From: JAEUJM01 sp044221555
GTDB taxonomy: Bacteria > Actinomycetota > Acidimicrobiia > Acidimicrobiales > DATDAH01
Assembly (NCBI GenBank): GCA_044221555.1
Contig: JBGAOY010000003.1
Location: 248,001 to 312,000, forward strand
Reading direction: 5' to 3'
DNA: 64,000 nt
How positions within the stretch are numbered: position 1 is the stretch's first letter; each line of letters opens with the position of its first letter. This document shows positions 41,575 to 50,162 of the stretch, in pieces. Under the pieces are notes generated by a model. That model did no database searches, had not been told where the DNA came from, and saw nothing but the letters and a program-made list of their open reading frames with translations. Position numbers and translations under genes: made by a program.

Positions 41575-43560
41575 TCACGGTTCGTGGTCGGAGGTGAGCA
41601 GGTCGGCCGCAGTCGGAGCGAGGGGCAGCAGGGCGGGGTCGGCGAGCCCCGCGAAGATCCGGGCAACGAGGGGGGCGGCGACGTCTCCGCCGTAGCCGGC
41701 TTCCTCCAACACTGCGGCCGCCACGTAGCGAGGCGGCTGATCCGGCAGCACGGGCCCGAATCCTGCGAAGACCGAGGTGTTGGCTTTGCCGCTCACCTGA
41801 GCGGTGCCGGTCTTGCCCGCGATGGGCCAGCCGGCGGGGTTCGTCGCGAAGGCCTGGCTGGCGGTGCCCTCGGGTCCTGATGTGACACGCACCAGTCCGT
41901 CCACGAGCGGCTGGCGGATGGCCGGGGGCAGGTCGAGCCGCCCGGCCATCACCGGGTCCGCTCTCTCGGAGACGTCGTCGCCGGGCCCGTCGGTGTCCGC
42001 GCCCTCAACGGCGAGGCGCGGTCGCCAGACGGTCCCTCCGTTGGCGATCGCAGCGTAGGCGTTGGTCAACTGGAGAGGGGTGACGAGGAGATCGCCTTGT
42101 CCGATGGCCAGGTTGATGTTGTCCCCGCTGACCCAGTCGCCGTAGGGGAACGCCTCGGGCATCTCGCGGTTGTTCCTGGCCTTGCGCTCCGGTGTCGGAA
42201 CGATGCCAGTGGCCTCGAAGGGCAGCTCGACGCCGGTGGGCTCGCCCAACCCGAAGTCACGGGCGACGCTCTGCAGGGCTTCGTCGCCCACTCGGTCCCG
42301 CTGCAGCCACAGGATGTCGCCGATCTCGTAGTAGTAGAAGTCGCTGGACACCTCGAGTGAGCGGCGCAGGTCTACGAGGCCATGGGCCGTGGACTCGTCG
42401 TTGCGGAACACACAACTGCCCCCCTCACAGTTCTGGGCCGTGTACTCACCCGGGTCCTCCACCGAGGCTTCGGGCGTCCGGATCCCGCTCCGCAGTGCAG
42501 CCACTGCGGTGATGGGCTTGAACGTCGAGCCGGGTGCGTACTGGCCCTGGATGGCGCGGTTGTTCAGCGGCAGTTCGCCTCCAGGGTCGGTGAGGGTGGC
42601 GTAGTCCGACTCGCTGATGCCGCTGGTGAAGGTGCCGGGGTTGAACGTGGGGAACGACGCCATGGCCACGACGTCGCCGTTGTTCGGGTCGAGCACGACG
42701 ACCGACCCTGCCGCTGCCGGGAACTCGGGACCGCGGGCGCCTTCGAGGCTGGCCGCCAACTCGCTCTCCGCGAGCGATTGCACGTTCACGTCGAGCGTGG
42801 TGATCAGATCCCGGCCCGGGACCGGTCGGAATGTCTCGTCCTCGATGGTGCTGACCACGTTGCCGCTGGCGTCGACCTCGTAGGTGGTCCGACCCGGTGT
42901 GCCACGCAGCTGATCCTCGTAGGCCAGTTCGAGGCCTGTGCGGCCGATCTCGTCGCCGGGCTCGTAGTCGAGCGGGTTGGCGCCGTCGGTGTCCTCATCG
43001 ATCTGGGCGAGGCGTTCCTCGGAGATCGATCCCGTGTAGCCCAAGACGTGGGCGGCGAGCGATCCGTACGGGTACCGGCGGGCCACGGTGCGCCGGACGT
43101 CGACACCGGGCAACTCGTCGCTGCGTTCGAGCACGCCGACCATGACGCTGTCCGAGATGTCGGTGAGGACCGGCACTGGTGCGAACCTGTCGATGAGGTT
43201 GTCCTCGATCGTTCCAGCGAGTGTGTCAGCCGTGATGGGTGCTTCGGGCGTAGTGAGCTGAGCGGCTAGAGCGGTGAGGACCCGACGTCGTGCCTCGGTG
43301 GCATCAGGGAGCTCGTTGAGATCCACGACGACCTGCATGACCGGCACGCTGTCGACGAGGACGGTTCGGTTGCGGTCCAGGATTCGGCCGCGCGGAGCCT
43401 GCTCGTGGACGACTCGCAGCCGGTTCGAAGTCGCGGCTCTCTCGAGGTCGTCCTGATCGAGGACCTGCAACGTGAACATGCGCACCAACAACGCCACGAA
43501 CAGCGACACGGCGACGACGCCGACGACGTTGAGCCGGAGCCCGACTCCCTCACCGGGCAC
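41575..43560 (-). CDS. Penicillin-binding protein 2 (peptidoglycan transpeptidase)
   Basis: A 661-residue class B PBP with one N-terminal membrane helix (about 8-28), a dimerisation domain with PRGRILDRN and a transpeptidase domain. Catalytic motifs: S345 in GSTFKP, SSD in EVSSDFYYY in place of SxN, and K583 in GKTGTAQ. It cross-links peptidoglycan, probably during elongation. No rodA or mreC is adjacent, so it looks like an extra copy outside the elongasome cluster. A BlaI-like operator lies 13 nt upstream of the GTG start, as expected for a beta-lactam-type response gene. Confidence 0.92.
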   Translation of the reverse strand: MPGEGVGLRLNVVGVVAVSLFVALLVRMFTLQVLDQDDLERAATSNRLRVVHEQAPRGRILDRNRTVLVDSVPVMQVVVDLNELPDATEARRRVLTALAAQLTTPEAPITADTLAGTIEDNLIDRFAPVPVLTDISDSVMVGVLERSDELPGVDVRRTVARRYPYGSLAAHVLGYTGSISEERLAQIDEDTDGANPLDYEPGDEIGRTGLELAYEDQLRGTPGRTTYEVDASGNVVSTIEDETFRPVPGRDLITTLDVNVQSLAESELAASLEGARGPEFPAAAGSVVVLDPNNGDVVAMASFPTFNPGTFTSGISESDYATLTDPGGELPLNNRAIQGQYAPGSTFKPITAVAALRSGIRTPEASVEDPGEYTAQNCEGGSCVFRNDESTAHGLVDLRRSLEVSSDFYYYEIGDILWLQRDRVGDEALQSVARDFGLGEPTGVELPFEATGIVPTPERKARNNREMPEAFPYGDWVSGDNINLAIGQGDLLVTPLQLTNAYAAIANGGTVWRPRLAVEGADTDGPGDDVSERADPVMAGRLDLPPAIRQPLVDGLVRVTSGPEGTASQAFATNPAGWPIAGKTGTAQVSGKANTSVFAGFGPVLPDQPPRYVAAAVLEEAGYGGDVAAPLVARIFAGLADPALLPLAPTAADLLTSDHEP

Positions 43561-43573
43561 GCAGCCACTTTAC

Positions 43574-43590
43574 TACTACAAACTGTAGGA
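43574..43590 (-). promoter_or_regulatory. BlaI-like operator, PBP2 promoter
   Basis: TACTACA-AAC-TGTAGGA: 12 to 13 of 14 dyad positions match TAC[G/T]AC[A/G]-N3-[T/C]GT[C/A]GTA. It lies 13 nt upstream of the PBP2 start, where a leaderless transcript would have its -10 region. Confidence 0.7.
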
Positions 43591-43644
43591 AATCGAGTCG
43601 AGCCCCAGCTGTGCGGTAGTCGCGGGATGTTCACGGTCAGTTGC

Positions 43645-44787
43645 TTACGGGCGGCCGTAGCCATAGATCGAGCCTGGATAGCCGATGCTCCGAACCGACA
43701 CCACCGAGCCCGAGTTCAGCGCATCGACGATCTGGCCTCCGCCGATGTACATGGCGACGTGGTGGATGCCGGAGGCACTGGGCCCGTAGAAGACGAGGTC
43801 GCCTGGTTGTAGATCGCTCGCTGACACCCGTCGGGTCACCGAGTACTGCATGCGGGAACTGTGTGGGAGGGATCGCCCTGCTTGAGCCCATGCCCACATC
43901 ATGAGTCCGGAACAGTCGAAACCGGTCGACGGACTGGCTCCACCCCATTGGTACGGGACGCCCCGCATGCTCATGGCGGCGTCGACGGCGCCCTGTGCGC
44001 CTGTGGTCGGTGGTGGGGGCGCGGGCGGATCGACCGGCGCGTTGCCGGTACCGCCGCTGCCAGACCCATCGGGGGCGTCCAACGGCGGCTGGTCGGCGGC
44101 CCGAGCCGGCGCCTGGCGAGCGGCGGCGTCGACGGCGGCCTGGCGCGCAGCGGCCTCTTGTTCACGCTGCTGATCGATGAGTTGCTGCAGCTCTGCGTCG
44201 ATCTGCGACTGAAGTGCCACCTGCTCGTCGATGGCCTGCTGCGCTTCGTTGGCAGACTGGTCGATCTGTGCGACGAGGGTCTCGGCTGCTTGACGGTTGT
44301 CCTCGAGGTCCGTCACGCGATCGCTGACGTCTTGCTCCGTGGCGTCCAACTGTTCGATGAGCTGTGCGCGGTTACCGGTGACTGAGTCGAGGTAGCCGAG
44401 TCGGATGGGCATCTCCCGATCGTTGCGGCTGTCGATGGCGACGGTGAGCGCAGACGTGTCGGTGCCCCCCAGATACGCCCGAACCGCGTACGTCTGGAGT
44501 TCAGAGCGACGTTGATCGCGCTGGCGGACGGTGTCGTCCAGTCGGGCCTGAGCCTGGCCGATGCGTTCCTGGACCTGTGTCAGCTCAGCTCGAGCCTCGT
44601 TGGCGCGGTCGCCCAGCCTCGAGTAGCGGGCGCCGAGCTCATCGAGCCGGGCCGCAACTTCACGGGCCTCCGCACGTTTGTCATCGATCGGCGACTGACT
44701 CGACGCGGGCGTGGAGCTTCCAAGCGCCGTCCCGATGAGCACGCTGACGATGACAGACGTGTACCACCGCGCCCGAGGCGTGTGCAT
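43645..44787 (-). CDS. NlpC/P60 peptidoglycan endopeptidase with coiled coil
   Basis: A 380-residue exported protein: signal peptide (about 1-30), a long coiled coil (residues 35-215) with EQDVSDRVTDLEDNRQ-type heptads, an Ala/Pro linker and a C-terminal NlpC/P60 domain (residues 265-380). Catalytic Cys is in GFDCSGLMMWAW, His in IHHVAMYIGGG. This is the layout of RipA-type cell-division hydrolases. It cuts peptide stems in peptidoglycan. A 128-nt structured leader and a BlaI-like operator lie upstream. Confidence 0.92.
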   Translation of the reverse strand: MHTPRARWYTSVIVSVLIGTALGSSTPASSQSPIDDKRAEAREVAARLDELGARYSRLGDRANEARAELTQVQERIGQAQARLDDTVRQRDQRRSELQTYAVRAYLGGTDTSALTVAIDSRNDREMPIRLGYLDSVTGNRAQLIEQLDATEQDVSDRVTDLEDNRQAAETLVAQIDQSANEAQQAIDEQVALQSQIDAELQQLIDQQREQEAAARQAAVDAAARQAPARAADQPPLDAPDGSGSGGTGNAPVDPPAPPPPTTGAQGAVDAAMSMRGVPYQWGGASPSTGFDCSGLMMWAWAQAGRSLPHSSRMQYSVTRRVSASDLQPGDLVFYGPSASGIHHVAMYIGGGQIVDALNSGSVVSVRSIGYPGSIYGYGRP

Positions 44788-44915
44788 GAACGAGACTCCT
44801 CCCGGCGATGGTACGAACAGTGGTCGAACGGCCGTGTGCGCCGCGAATGCAGCCAGCGCCGGCTCTTTCGAAAGCTGAGCCCGGCGGGTTCACCCTAGAG
44901 AAACCTTACCGAATC
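44788..44915 (-). other. Structured 5' leader of the NlpC/P60 gene
   Basis: The 128 nt between the operator and the start codon fold well. CGCCGGCTC (44,857-44,865) pairs with GAGCCCGGCG (44,877-44,886) with one bulge. Leaders of NlpC/P60 and Rpf genes in actinobacteria often carry the ydaO-type cyclic-di-AMP riboswitch. I cannot match the conserved core with certainty, so this is a candidate only. Nothing further is seen in 44,933-45,058. Confidence 0.35.
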
Positions 44916-44932
44916 TGCGACACGGTGTCGTA
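44916..44932 (-). promoter_or_regulatory. BlaI-like operator, NlpC/P60 promoter
   Basis: TGCGACA-CGG-TGTCGTA; its core CGACAC-G-GTGTCG is a perfect dyad. It is 128 nt upstream of the NlpC/P60 start, consistent with a long leader. Confidence 0.7.
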
Positions 44933-45058
44933 ATCCACCGCAGGACCCCGCACCCGCACACGCGAACCATGGTGGTGACTGTCGTTCCTGCCCGGTACTC
45001 ACGTCGACGTAGCTTCCGCTGACACTCCAGTGCCACGGCTCGCTCGCCGGGTGGGCGG

Positions 45059-45481
45059 TCATCGACTGGTTGCGGATGTCGTCCTCGTGGACGGGTCCAC
45101 GGAAGCGACCGTCGTCGGTGGCACCGTCGGCGTGACACCGGCGCTGCCTCCCCCCTCCCCGACCACGCAATCGGTGTAGATCGCCACGAGGTCATCCGGA
45201 AGCGACGCGTTCGGGTCGTCGGCCAGGCGCTGGTCGATGCGGGCGAATCGGTCGTACGGGATCTCCCGCTCGAAGCGCCGGTACGCACAACGGCATACCG
45301 GTCGAAGGCCGTCGCCTCCCTGTGCCACGCAGGTGTCCACGAAGTTCCGTTCGACCTCAGCGTTGTAGTCGGTCGGCTTGGACGTCTTGCTGCAGGCGGC
45401 GAGCACGAGGGTGAGGACGACGAGCGCGGCCCATGCCCACCTGGCTTGACCCGCCGATCGCCGTGGCTGCGGTTCGGACAC
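45059..45481 (-). CDS. Small Cys-containing lipoprotein
   Basis: A 140-residue protein with a lipobox (LVLAACSKTS, Cys near residue 30). The mature part has RNFVDTCVAQGGDGLRPVCRCAYRRFE and later IYTDCVVG, four Cys that could form two disulfides or bind metal, then a Thr/Ser/Val-rich tail. No known family. A BlaI-like operator lies 10 nt upstream of its start. Confidence 0.72.
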   Translation of the reverse strand: MSEPQPRRSAGQARWAWAALVVLTLVLAACSKTSKPTDYNAEVERNFVDTCVAQGGDGLRPVCRCAYRRFEREIPYDRFARIDQRLADDPNASLPDDLVAIYTDCVVGEGGGSAGVTPTVPPTTVASVDPSTRTTSATSR

Positions 45482-45491
45482 GGCCGCAGAC

Positions 45492-45508
45492 TATTACAGC
45501 TTGTAGTG
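45492..45508 (-). promoter_or_regulatory. BlaI-like operator, lipoprotein promoter
   Basis: TATTACA-GCT-TGTAGTG, a dyad of the TACTACA class with one or two mismatches, 10 nt upstream of the leftward lipoprotein start. Confidence 0.62.
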
Positions 45509-45545
45509 GCAGTGGCGACACCAGGTTCGGGACCAAGGACCCTGG

Positions 45546-45562
45546 TACGACACCGTGTCGCA
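45546..45562 (+). promoter_or_regulatory. BlaI-like operator, CDF operon promoter
   Basis: TACGACA-CCG-TGTCGCA; the core CGACAC-C-GTGTCG is a perfect dyad. It lies 38 nt upstream of the start of the small membrane protein that precedes the CDF-like gene, 37 bp from the operator of the divergent lipoprotein. Confidence 0.72.
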
Positions 45563-45600
45563 GTCGATGCTTGATGACAGACCGAGTGAAAGGGCCGATC

Positions 45601-45822
45601 ATGGACGCCAAGCACATCGTCAAGCACCACCTCCTCATTCCCGCCGCGGTGGTGGGCGTACTTCTCCTCGTCGGAGCACCGCTCAACGTCGCCGTGGTCG
45701 CCGGCATGATGACCGGCTGCCTCAGCATGGTGTTCATGATGGGCAGCTCGTCGGATGACCATGCCCACACCGACGATCGGTCCGCATCGGATGCGGAACG
45801 GGTGCATCGGAGCGAGGGCTGA
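45601..45822 (+). CDS. Small His/Met-containing membrane protein
   Basis: A 73-residue protein. ATG 45,601 is chosen because an AAAGGG site precedes it; an in-frame ATG at 45,574 is possible. The N-terminus has KHIVKHHLL, then two membrane stretches, then a His/Asp-rich tail (DDHAHTDDRSAS). MMTGCLSMVFMMG is rich in Met. It resembles DUF2933-like proteins of copper clusters. The CDF-like gene follows after 5 nt. Confidence 0.7.
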   Translation: MDAKHIVKHHLLIPAAVVGVLLLVGAPLNVAVVAGMMTGCLSMVFMMGSSSDDHAHTDDRSASDAERVHRSEG

Positions 45823-45827
45823 GCGGG

Positions 45828-46775
45828 GTGGCAGCGCACCACGCACCCACCACCAACGTTCGGGCGCTCAAGATCAGCTCGCTGCTAATCTTCGTCTACT
45901 TCTTCGCCGAGATACTCGTAGCGCTCGTCACCGGCAGCCTTTCGTTGCTGGCGGACGCCGCGCACGAGCTGTCGACGGTCGTCGCCATCTCGATCTCACT
46001 GATCGCGATGCGCCTCGCTCGGCGCCCCGCCACCCCGCAACGAACCTTCGGCTTGCTTCGTGCCGAGGCGCTCGCCGCACTCCTGAACGGGGCACTGCTC
46101 GTCGGGATGGCGGGCTTCATCATCATCAGAGGCATCCAACGACTGGCCGACCCGGTGGAGATGGAGCCGGGTCCGATGTTCGCGATGGCCATCGGTGGCA
46201 TCGGGCTCGAGATCGCCTCGCTCGCGATCATGTACCGCGGTCAGAAGGAGGACCTCAACATCCGAGCCTCCTTCTGGCATGTGATGAACGCGTTCCTCGG
46301 GAGCGTGGCCGTGATCATCGCCGCCACCTTCATCGCAGTGGCGGACATCTACGAGGCCGACACGTGGGCCGGGATGATCTTCGCCGTCGTGTTGCTCTAC
46401 GCCGCGTACGGCATCGTCCGGGACGCCTTGCGGATCCTGGTCGACGCGACTCCCTCGGACACCGATCTCGAGCAGGTGGCGGCGGGCCTGGAAGCGATCC
46501 CGGGCGTCCGTTCAACTCACCATCTGCACTCGCGAGTCGTCACGGGTCGGCTCCGGACCTTCAGCGGGCACGTGGTCGTCGATTCGACGAGTGACGCCAT
46601 GGAAGTGCTTGCTCAGGCCAAGGACCTGCTCGACACGACCTACGGGTTCTCGCTGTCAACCATCCAGATCGAGCCGCAGGGGTTCGCAGAAGGCGACCCC
46701 CCGAGCATCGAGTACCAGCGCCCCGCCGAAGTCAGCCTTCAAGGGCACCAGGACCATCGCCCGTCAGGCGCGTGA
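45828..46775 (+). CDS. CDF-like transporter with altered metal sites
   Basis: A 315-residue protein (GTG start) with six membrane helices and a C-terminal cytoplasmic domain of the cation diffusion facilitator family. Family landmarks are clear (GSLSLLADAAHELS, NIRASFWHVMNAFLGS, HHLHSRVVTG). However, the HxxxD of helix 2 reads HELST and the HxxxD of helix 5 reads HVMNA, so both Asp ligands of the transport site are lost. It may move another metal, or work only as a regulator. Confidence 0.85.
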   Translation: MAAHHAPTTNVRALKISSLLIFVYFFAEILVALVTGSLSLLADAAHELSTVVAISISLIAMRLARRPATPQRTFGLLRAEALAALLNGALLVGMAGFIIIRGIQRLADPVEMEPGPMFAMAIGGIGLEIASLAIMYRGQKEDLNIRASFWHVMNAFLGSVAVIIAATFIAVADIYEADTWAGMIFAVVLLYAAYGIVRDALRILVDATPSDTDLEQVAAGLEAIPGVRSTHHLHSRVVTGRLRTFSGHVVVDSTSDAMEVLAQAKDLLDTTYGFSLSTIQIEPQGFAEGDPPSIEYQRPAEVSLQGHQDHRPSGA

Positions 46776-47231
46776 GTGGATGATGAAGTCGGCGTTGCTC
46801 TGCTGATACAAGCTGAAGGCCATCAGCGCGACGGCGAGGAAGGTCCAGCCCCACCAGGCCGGACGTCGTACGTGCAGGTTCACCCACCACCCGGTCGCGA
46901 GGCCAGCGGCAAGGCGGACGACACCCAGCACTCCGACTGCCACCAGAGCGAGGCTCAACGGGTTGTAGCGCCAGGCGAGGGCGAAGTCGCCGCGGGCGGC
47001 GGCAGTGGTGCCGCGGGTGAGCCCGCACGTCGGCTCGACCCAGCCGAACGCATGCGTTGGCATCGGCGTGTCGAAGGGAAATCCCCCGATCAGGGCCAGC
47101 GCCGCCGCGGTGAGACCGCCGCCGATGGCCAGCACGGTCAGCCAGCGCATGCGATCGGTGGTCTCAACGTGGAGGACCCCTCGGCGGACCGACGGCTCAC
47201 GGCGCGTGTCCATGCAGCCATCATCGCTCAC
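46764..47231 (-). CDS. DUF2752 membrane protein
   Basis: A 155-residue protein (GTG start; ATG 47,213 is an alternative). The DUF2752 signature is clear: CGLTRGTTAAARGDFALAWRYNPLSL, normally CP.CG.TR....L..GD..A....NP, here with one Cys. Two to three membrane helices follow. Function unknown. It overlaps the CDF-like 3' end by 12 nt in convergent orientation and shares a divergent promoter with the FAD oxidoreductase. Confidence 0.85.
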   Translation of the reverse strand: MSDDGCMDTRREPSVRRGVLHVETTDRMRWLTVLAIGGGLTAAALALIGGFPFDTPMPTHAFGWVEPTCGLTRGTTAAARGDFALAWRYNPLSLALVAVGVLGVVRLAAGLATGWWVNLHVRRPAWWGWTFLAVALMAFSLYQQSNADFIIHSRA

Positions 47232-47246
47232 GCTGGGGGGTGAACG

Positions 47247-47263
47247 ACCGACAGGCTGTCGTA
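47247..47263. promoter_or_regulatory. BlaI-like operator, DUF2752/FAD divergent promoter
   Basis: ACCGACA-GGC-TGTCGTA; the core CGACAG-G-CTGTCG is a perfect dyad. It is 15 nt upstream of the DUF2752 start and 40 nt upstream of the FAD gene start, so one site could serve both. Confidence 0.7.
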
Positions 47264-47303
47264 GGCCGGGACGGCCGTGCCGATCGAGCTATGGGAGTGC
47301 CCG

Positions 47304-48728
47304 ATGACAAGAGCGACCCAGCAGGCCTCGGACACGAACGGACGAAGTTTCCCAACCCGTGTTGCGGTTCTGGGAGCGGGCATTGCCGGGCTGGTTGCCG
47401 CCACCGAGCTGCGACGACGAGGCGTCGAGGTGGTCGTGTACGAGGCGGGCGCCCGCGTCGCCGGCATGGCGGAGAGCCACCACGACCCCGACGGGTTCAG
47501 CTACGACACGGGCGCCCACTTCATCACGAACCGGCTCGCGGCGGCCATCGGCGTGGAGGATCGCTGTCGCACGGTCCGTCACTACGGCGAAGCGGTGTTT
47601 CTGGCGGACGGGTCGGTGGCGTCGTATCCGTTCGGCTTGTTGCGACGGGGCCGGTTCGTGGGATCAGCGATGGCCGCGAAGGTGGCGGGTTTGCGCGCCA
47701 GTCCGATTTCTCGGACGGCTACCGAGTTCTTCCGGGCTGAGTACGGCACGGCCATGGCTGACGATGTCGTGTTGCCGCTGATCGAGGCGTGGTCCGGGGC
47801 ACCAGGCGATCGTCTTTCTGCTGCCGTCGGGCAGAAGATCCCGACCAGCATCGCGCAGACGATGTGGCTCAAGGCGGCGACGAGGGTGACCCGGCGCGCC
47901 GTCGCCATCGGCTACTGCGGGGAGATGCCACAGAGCATGCACGTGTGGCACGTGTACCCCGAAGGCGGAGTCAGTCTGCTGTGCGAGACCCTTGCTGCCG
48001 ATCTGGGCGACGCCGTGCACCTCAGCAGTCCCGTCGAACGAGTCATCGTGCAGGACGAGCGGGTGGTCGCCGTGGACGTCGGCGGCCAGCGTGAGGAGGT
48101 CGACGGGGTGGTGAGCACCGCGCCGATCAACGTGCTCCCGCGGCTCGTTGAGGGATCAGAGCGGCTCGAGCGGTTCTCCGCCTTTCGGTACCGGCCGATG
48201 GTGTTCGCGAACCTCCGCTTCGCCGGGCGCAACCTCCTCCCCGACGTGGTCATGTGGGTCCCCGATCGGGGCCAGCCCTTCTTCCGCCTCACCGAGGCTC
48301 CGATGTCGATGCCTTGGCTGGCACCAGAGGGCAAGACGATGATCACCGCGGATCTCGGGACCACCGTCGGATCCGAGATCTGGGACATGGAGCCTGACGA
48401 GCTGGGCGAGCGCTGCCTGGATGCGATGGAGACGCTGGTACCGGGGCTGCGCGACCGCTACTTGGGTTGCCGTGTCGTCAAGACCCCGATCGCGTACCCG
48501 GTCTTCTCGACCGACTATGAGGAGGCACGGGCAGACCTGGTCGCGAACGGCACCGGGGTGGAGGGACTGCTGAGCGTCGGTCGCAACGGCGAGTTCGACC
48601 ACATCCTCATGGAGGACATCTACTGGCGCACGAAGCGGCGTATCGAGCGCTGGTTGGACCGACGCACGCCCGACAACGAGCAGCGCCCCGGACCATTGGC
48701 CACGGCTCAGATGGGTGGCCAGCCGTAG
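47304..48728 (+). CDS. FAD-dependent oxidoreductase, protoporphyrinogen-oxidase-like
   Basis: From ATG 47,304, behind GGGAG, the product has 474 residues. RVAVLGAGIAGLVAATELRRRGVEVVVYEA is the FAD dinucleotide fold, then the amine-oxidase-family second motif FSYDTGAHFI and the C-terminal GVEGLLSVGRNGEFDHILMEDIYW. It resembles the HemY/UDP-galactopyranose-mutase-like branch of flavin amine oxidases. Substrate unknown. The 3' end overlaps the convergent ccdA-like gene by 22 nt. Confidence 0.85.
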   Translation: MTRATQQASDTNGRSFPTRVAVLGAGIAGLVAATELRRRGVEVVVYEAGARVAGMAESHHDPDGFSYDTGAHFITNRLAAAIGVEDRCRTVRHYGEAVFLADGSVASYPFGLLRRGRFVGSAMAAKVAGLRASPISRTATEFFRAEYGTAMADDVVLPLIEAWSGAPGDRLSAAVGQKIPTSIAQTMWLKAATRVTRRAVAIGYCGEMPQSMHVWHVYPEGGVSLLCETLAADLGDAVHLSSPVERVIVQDERVVAVDVGGQREEVDGVVSTAPINVLPRLVEGSERLERFSAFRYRPMVFANLRFAGRNLLPDVVMWVPDRGQPFFRLTEAPMSMPWLAPEGKTMITADLGTTVGSEIWDMEPDELGERCLDAMETLVPGLRDRYLGCRVVKTPIAYPVFSTDYEEARADLVANGTGVEGLLSVGRNGEFDHILMEDIYWRTKRRIERWLDRRTPDNEQRPGPLATAQMGGQP

Positions 48729-49435
48729 CGAGCGAACCAGGTCTGGACGGGCAGTAAGACGCGATCCCAGGCGCCGGTGATGAAGGCCATGCCCACCGCG
48801 ATCATCAGCACACCACCGGCGCGCTCCACGGCGCGGCCGTGGCGCCGGAACCAGGCGACCGATCCACTGAGGCGTTGGTAGCCCATTGCGATGAGCAGGA
48901 ACGGGATGCCCAGGCCCAGGGAGTACAGCAGCAGCAGCACCCCTCCGGCGGCGACCGACCCTGATGGCGCCGCCAGGGCAAGGATCGTGGCCAGCACGGG
49001 GCCGACGCACGGGGTCCACCCGAACGCGAAGGCCATCCCGAGGGGAAAGGCTCCCAGGGGCCCCGGTCGCACACGAGCAAGGTCGAGCCGGCGCTCCCGG
49101 TCGAGCCAGGGCAGCCGCAGCACGCCGAGCGCGGCGAGTCCAGTGACGATGATCAGCACCCCGCCGGCCCTGGTCAGCACGGGGAGCTGTCGGATGAGCG
49201 CGACGCCGATGGCCGACGCGGTCACCCCGAGCGCCGTGAACACGGCGCTGAACCCGGCCACGAAGAGCAACGACGAACGCAACATCAGTCCACGCGAACG
49301 TCCCTCGATCGGCGCGGTCACCGGCAGCGCAGAGACGTAGGAGACGTAGCCGGGGATCAGGGGGAGCGCGCACGGGCTCGTGATCGACAGGAGCCCCGCC
49401 ACGACCGCTGCGGCCGGCAGGAGGGGACCGCTCAT
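48707..49435 (-). CDS. CcdA-like thiol electron transporter
   Basis: A 242-residue membrane protein starting at ATG 49,435. Its six helices hold the paired redox Cys in SITSPCALPLIPGYVSYV and FGWTPCVGPVLATILAL, the CcdA/DsbD-beta signature. It carries reducing power from cytoplasmic thioredoxin across the membrane to an extracytoplasmic partner, here probably the TlpA-like protein encoded just upstream. The start lies inside the downstream end of the Lgt-like frame. Confidence 0.92.
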   Translation of the reverse strand: MSGPLLPAAAVVAGLLSITSPCALPLIPGYVSYVSALPVTAPIEGRSRGLMLRSSLLFVAGFSAVFTALGVTASAIGVALIRQLPVLTRAGGVLIIVTGLAALGVLRLPWLDRERRLDLARVRPGPLGAFPLGMAFAFGWTPCVGPVLATILALAAPSGSVAAGGVLLLLYSLGLGIPFLLIAMGYQRLSGSVAWFRRHGRAVERAGGVLMIAVGMAFITGAWDRVLLPVQTWFARYGWPPI

Positions 49436-49436
49436 G

Positions 49437-50162
49437 GCCCGGATGGTGCAACGGGCCGAGGAGATGGCGGTGCGACCTGGAGGGGAGGACGGCGCAGGCA
49501 CAGCCCCACGAATCCCCGGTCGCGACGACGGCGATGGCGAGCGACTCACGATGGGGGCGGGTGAGGCCGCCGCCGAGCGCCGGCAACCAGAAGCTGGCCA
49601 CCGCCCGCACGAGGGCGAGCCCGGCCACCGAGCCGACGACGACGTGCACCGGCGCGCGGTGACGCCACGGCCACGCTGCTGCGCCGACTGCTCCGACGGC
49701 CACCGCCATGAGCAACCCCATGGGCACTACTCGCTGCGTGAGGCCCGGTGGAACGAGCCCGACCGGCGAGGCAGGACCGAAACAGCCGTCGCGCAGCGCG
49801 CAGCCCGCCTCCCAGGTCGCGTAGCCCCACAGCGCCAACGGCGCACCACAGGCCAGGACGGTCCACAGGGACCGGCCGCTCTTGGCCGCCCTGACGGCGA
49901 CGACGGCTGCGCCCGCAGTGGCGCCGGCCCAGAACTCGACGCCGCCGCGCACGCTCAGCATGCTCCGCAGGTCGCCGAGACCCGTTGGGTCGTCGAACGC
50001 GACCGCGACGATCCTCGCGGTGGCCAGCCCTGCCGCGACCGCCCAGAACCCGATGTCGAGCACATAGGCGACGTCCTCGTCGTCGCGGCCGGCGCGCCTG
50101 GCGATCAGGAACGGGACGACCGCCGCGAGCAGGGCGCTGGAGGCGAAGCGCAGGTCGATCAC
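49437..50162 (-). CDS. Lgt-like membrane protein, 3' end unresolved
   Basis: From ATG 50,162 the frame encodes membrane helices with Lgt-like landmarks: VRGGVEFWAGATAGAAV, WEAGCALRDGCFGPAS and GGGLTRPHRESLAIAVV. Diacylglyceryl transferase activity is uncertain because the usual GR.GN..N.E motif is weak. The frame has no stop until 48,156, running through ccdA in another frame. A frameshift or lost stop near 49,550 is likely, so the end given is approximate. It overlaps the TlpA stop by 4 nt. Confidence 0.65.

Noticed and set aside
48156..50162. The full 668-residue reading of the Lgt-like frame
   Set aside because: After about codon 240 it is only the out-of-frame reading of ccdA; the extra part has no membrane or domain pattern. 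A lost stop or frameshift is a better explanation.
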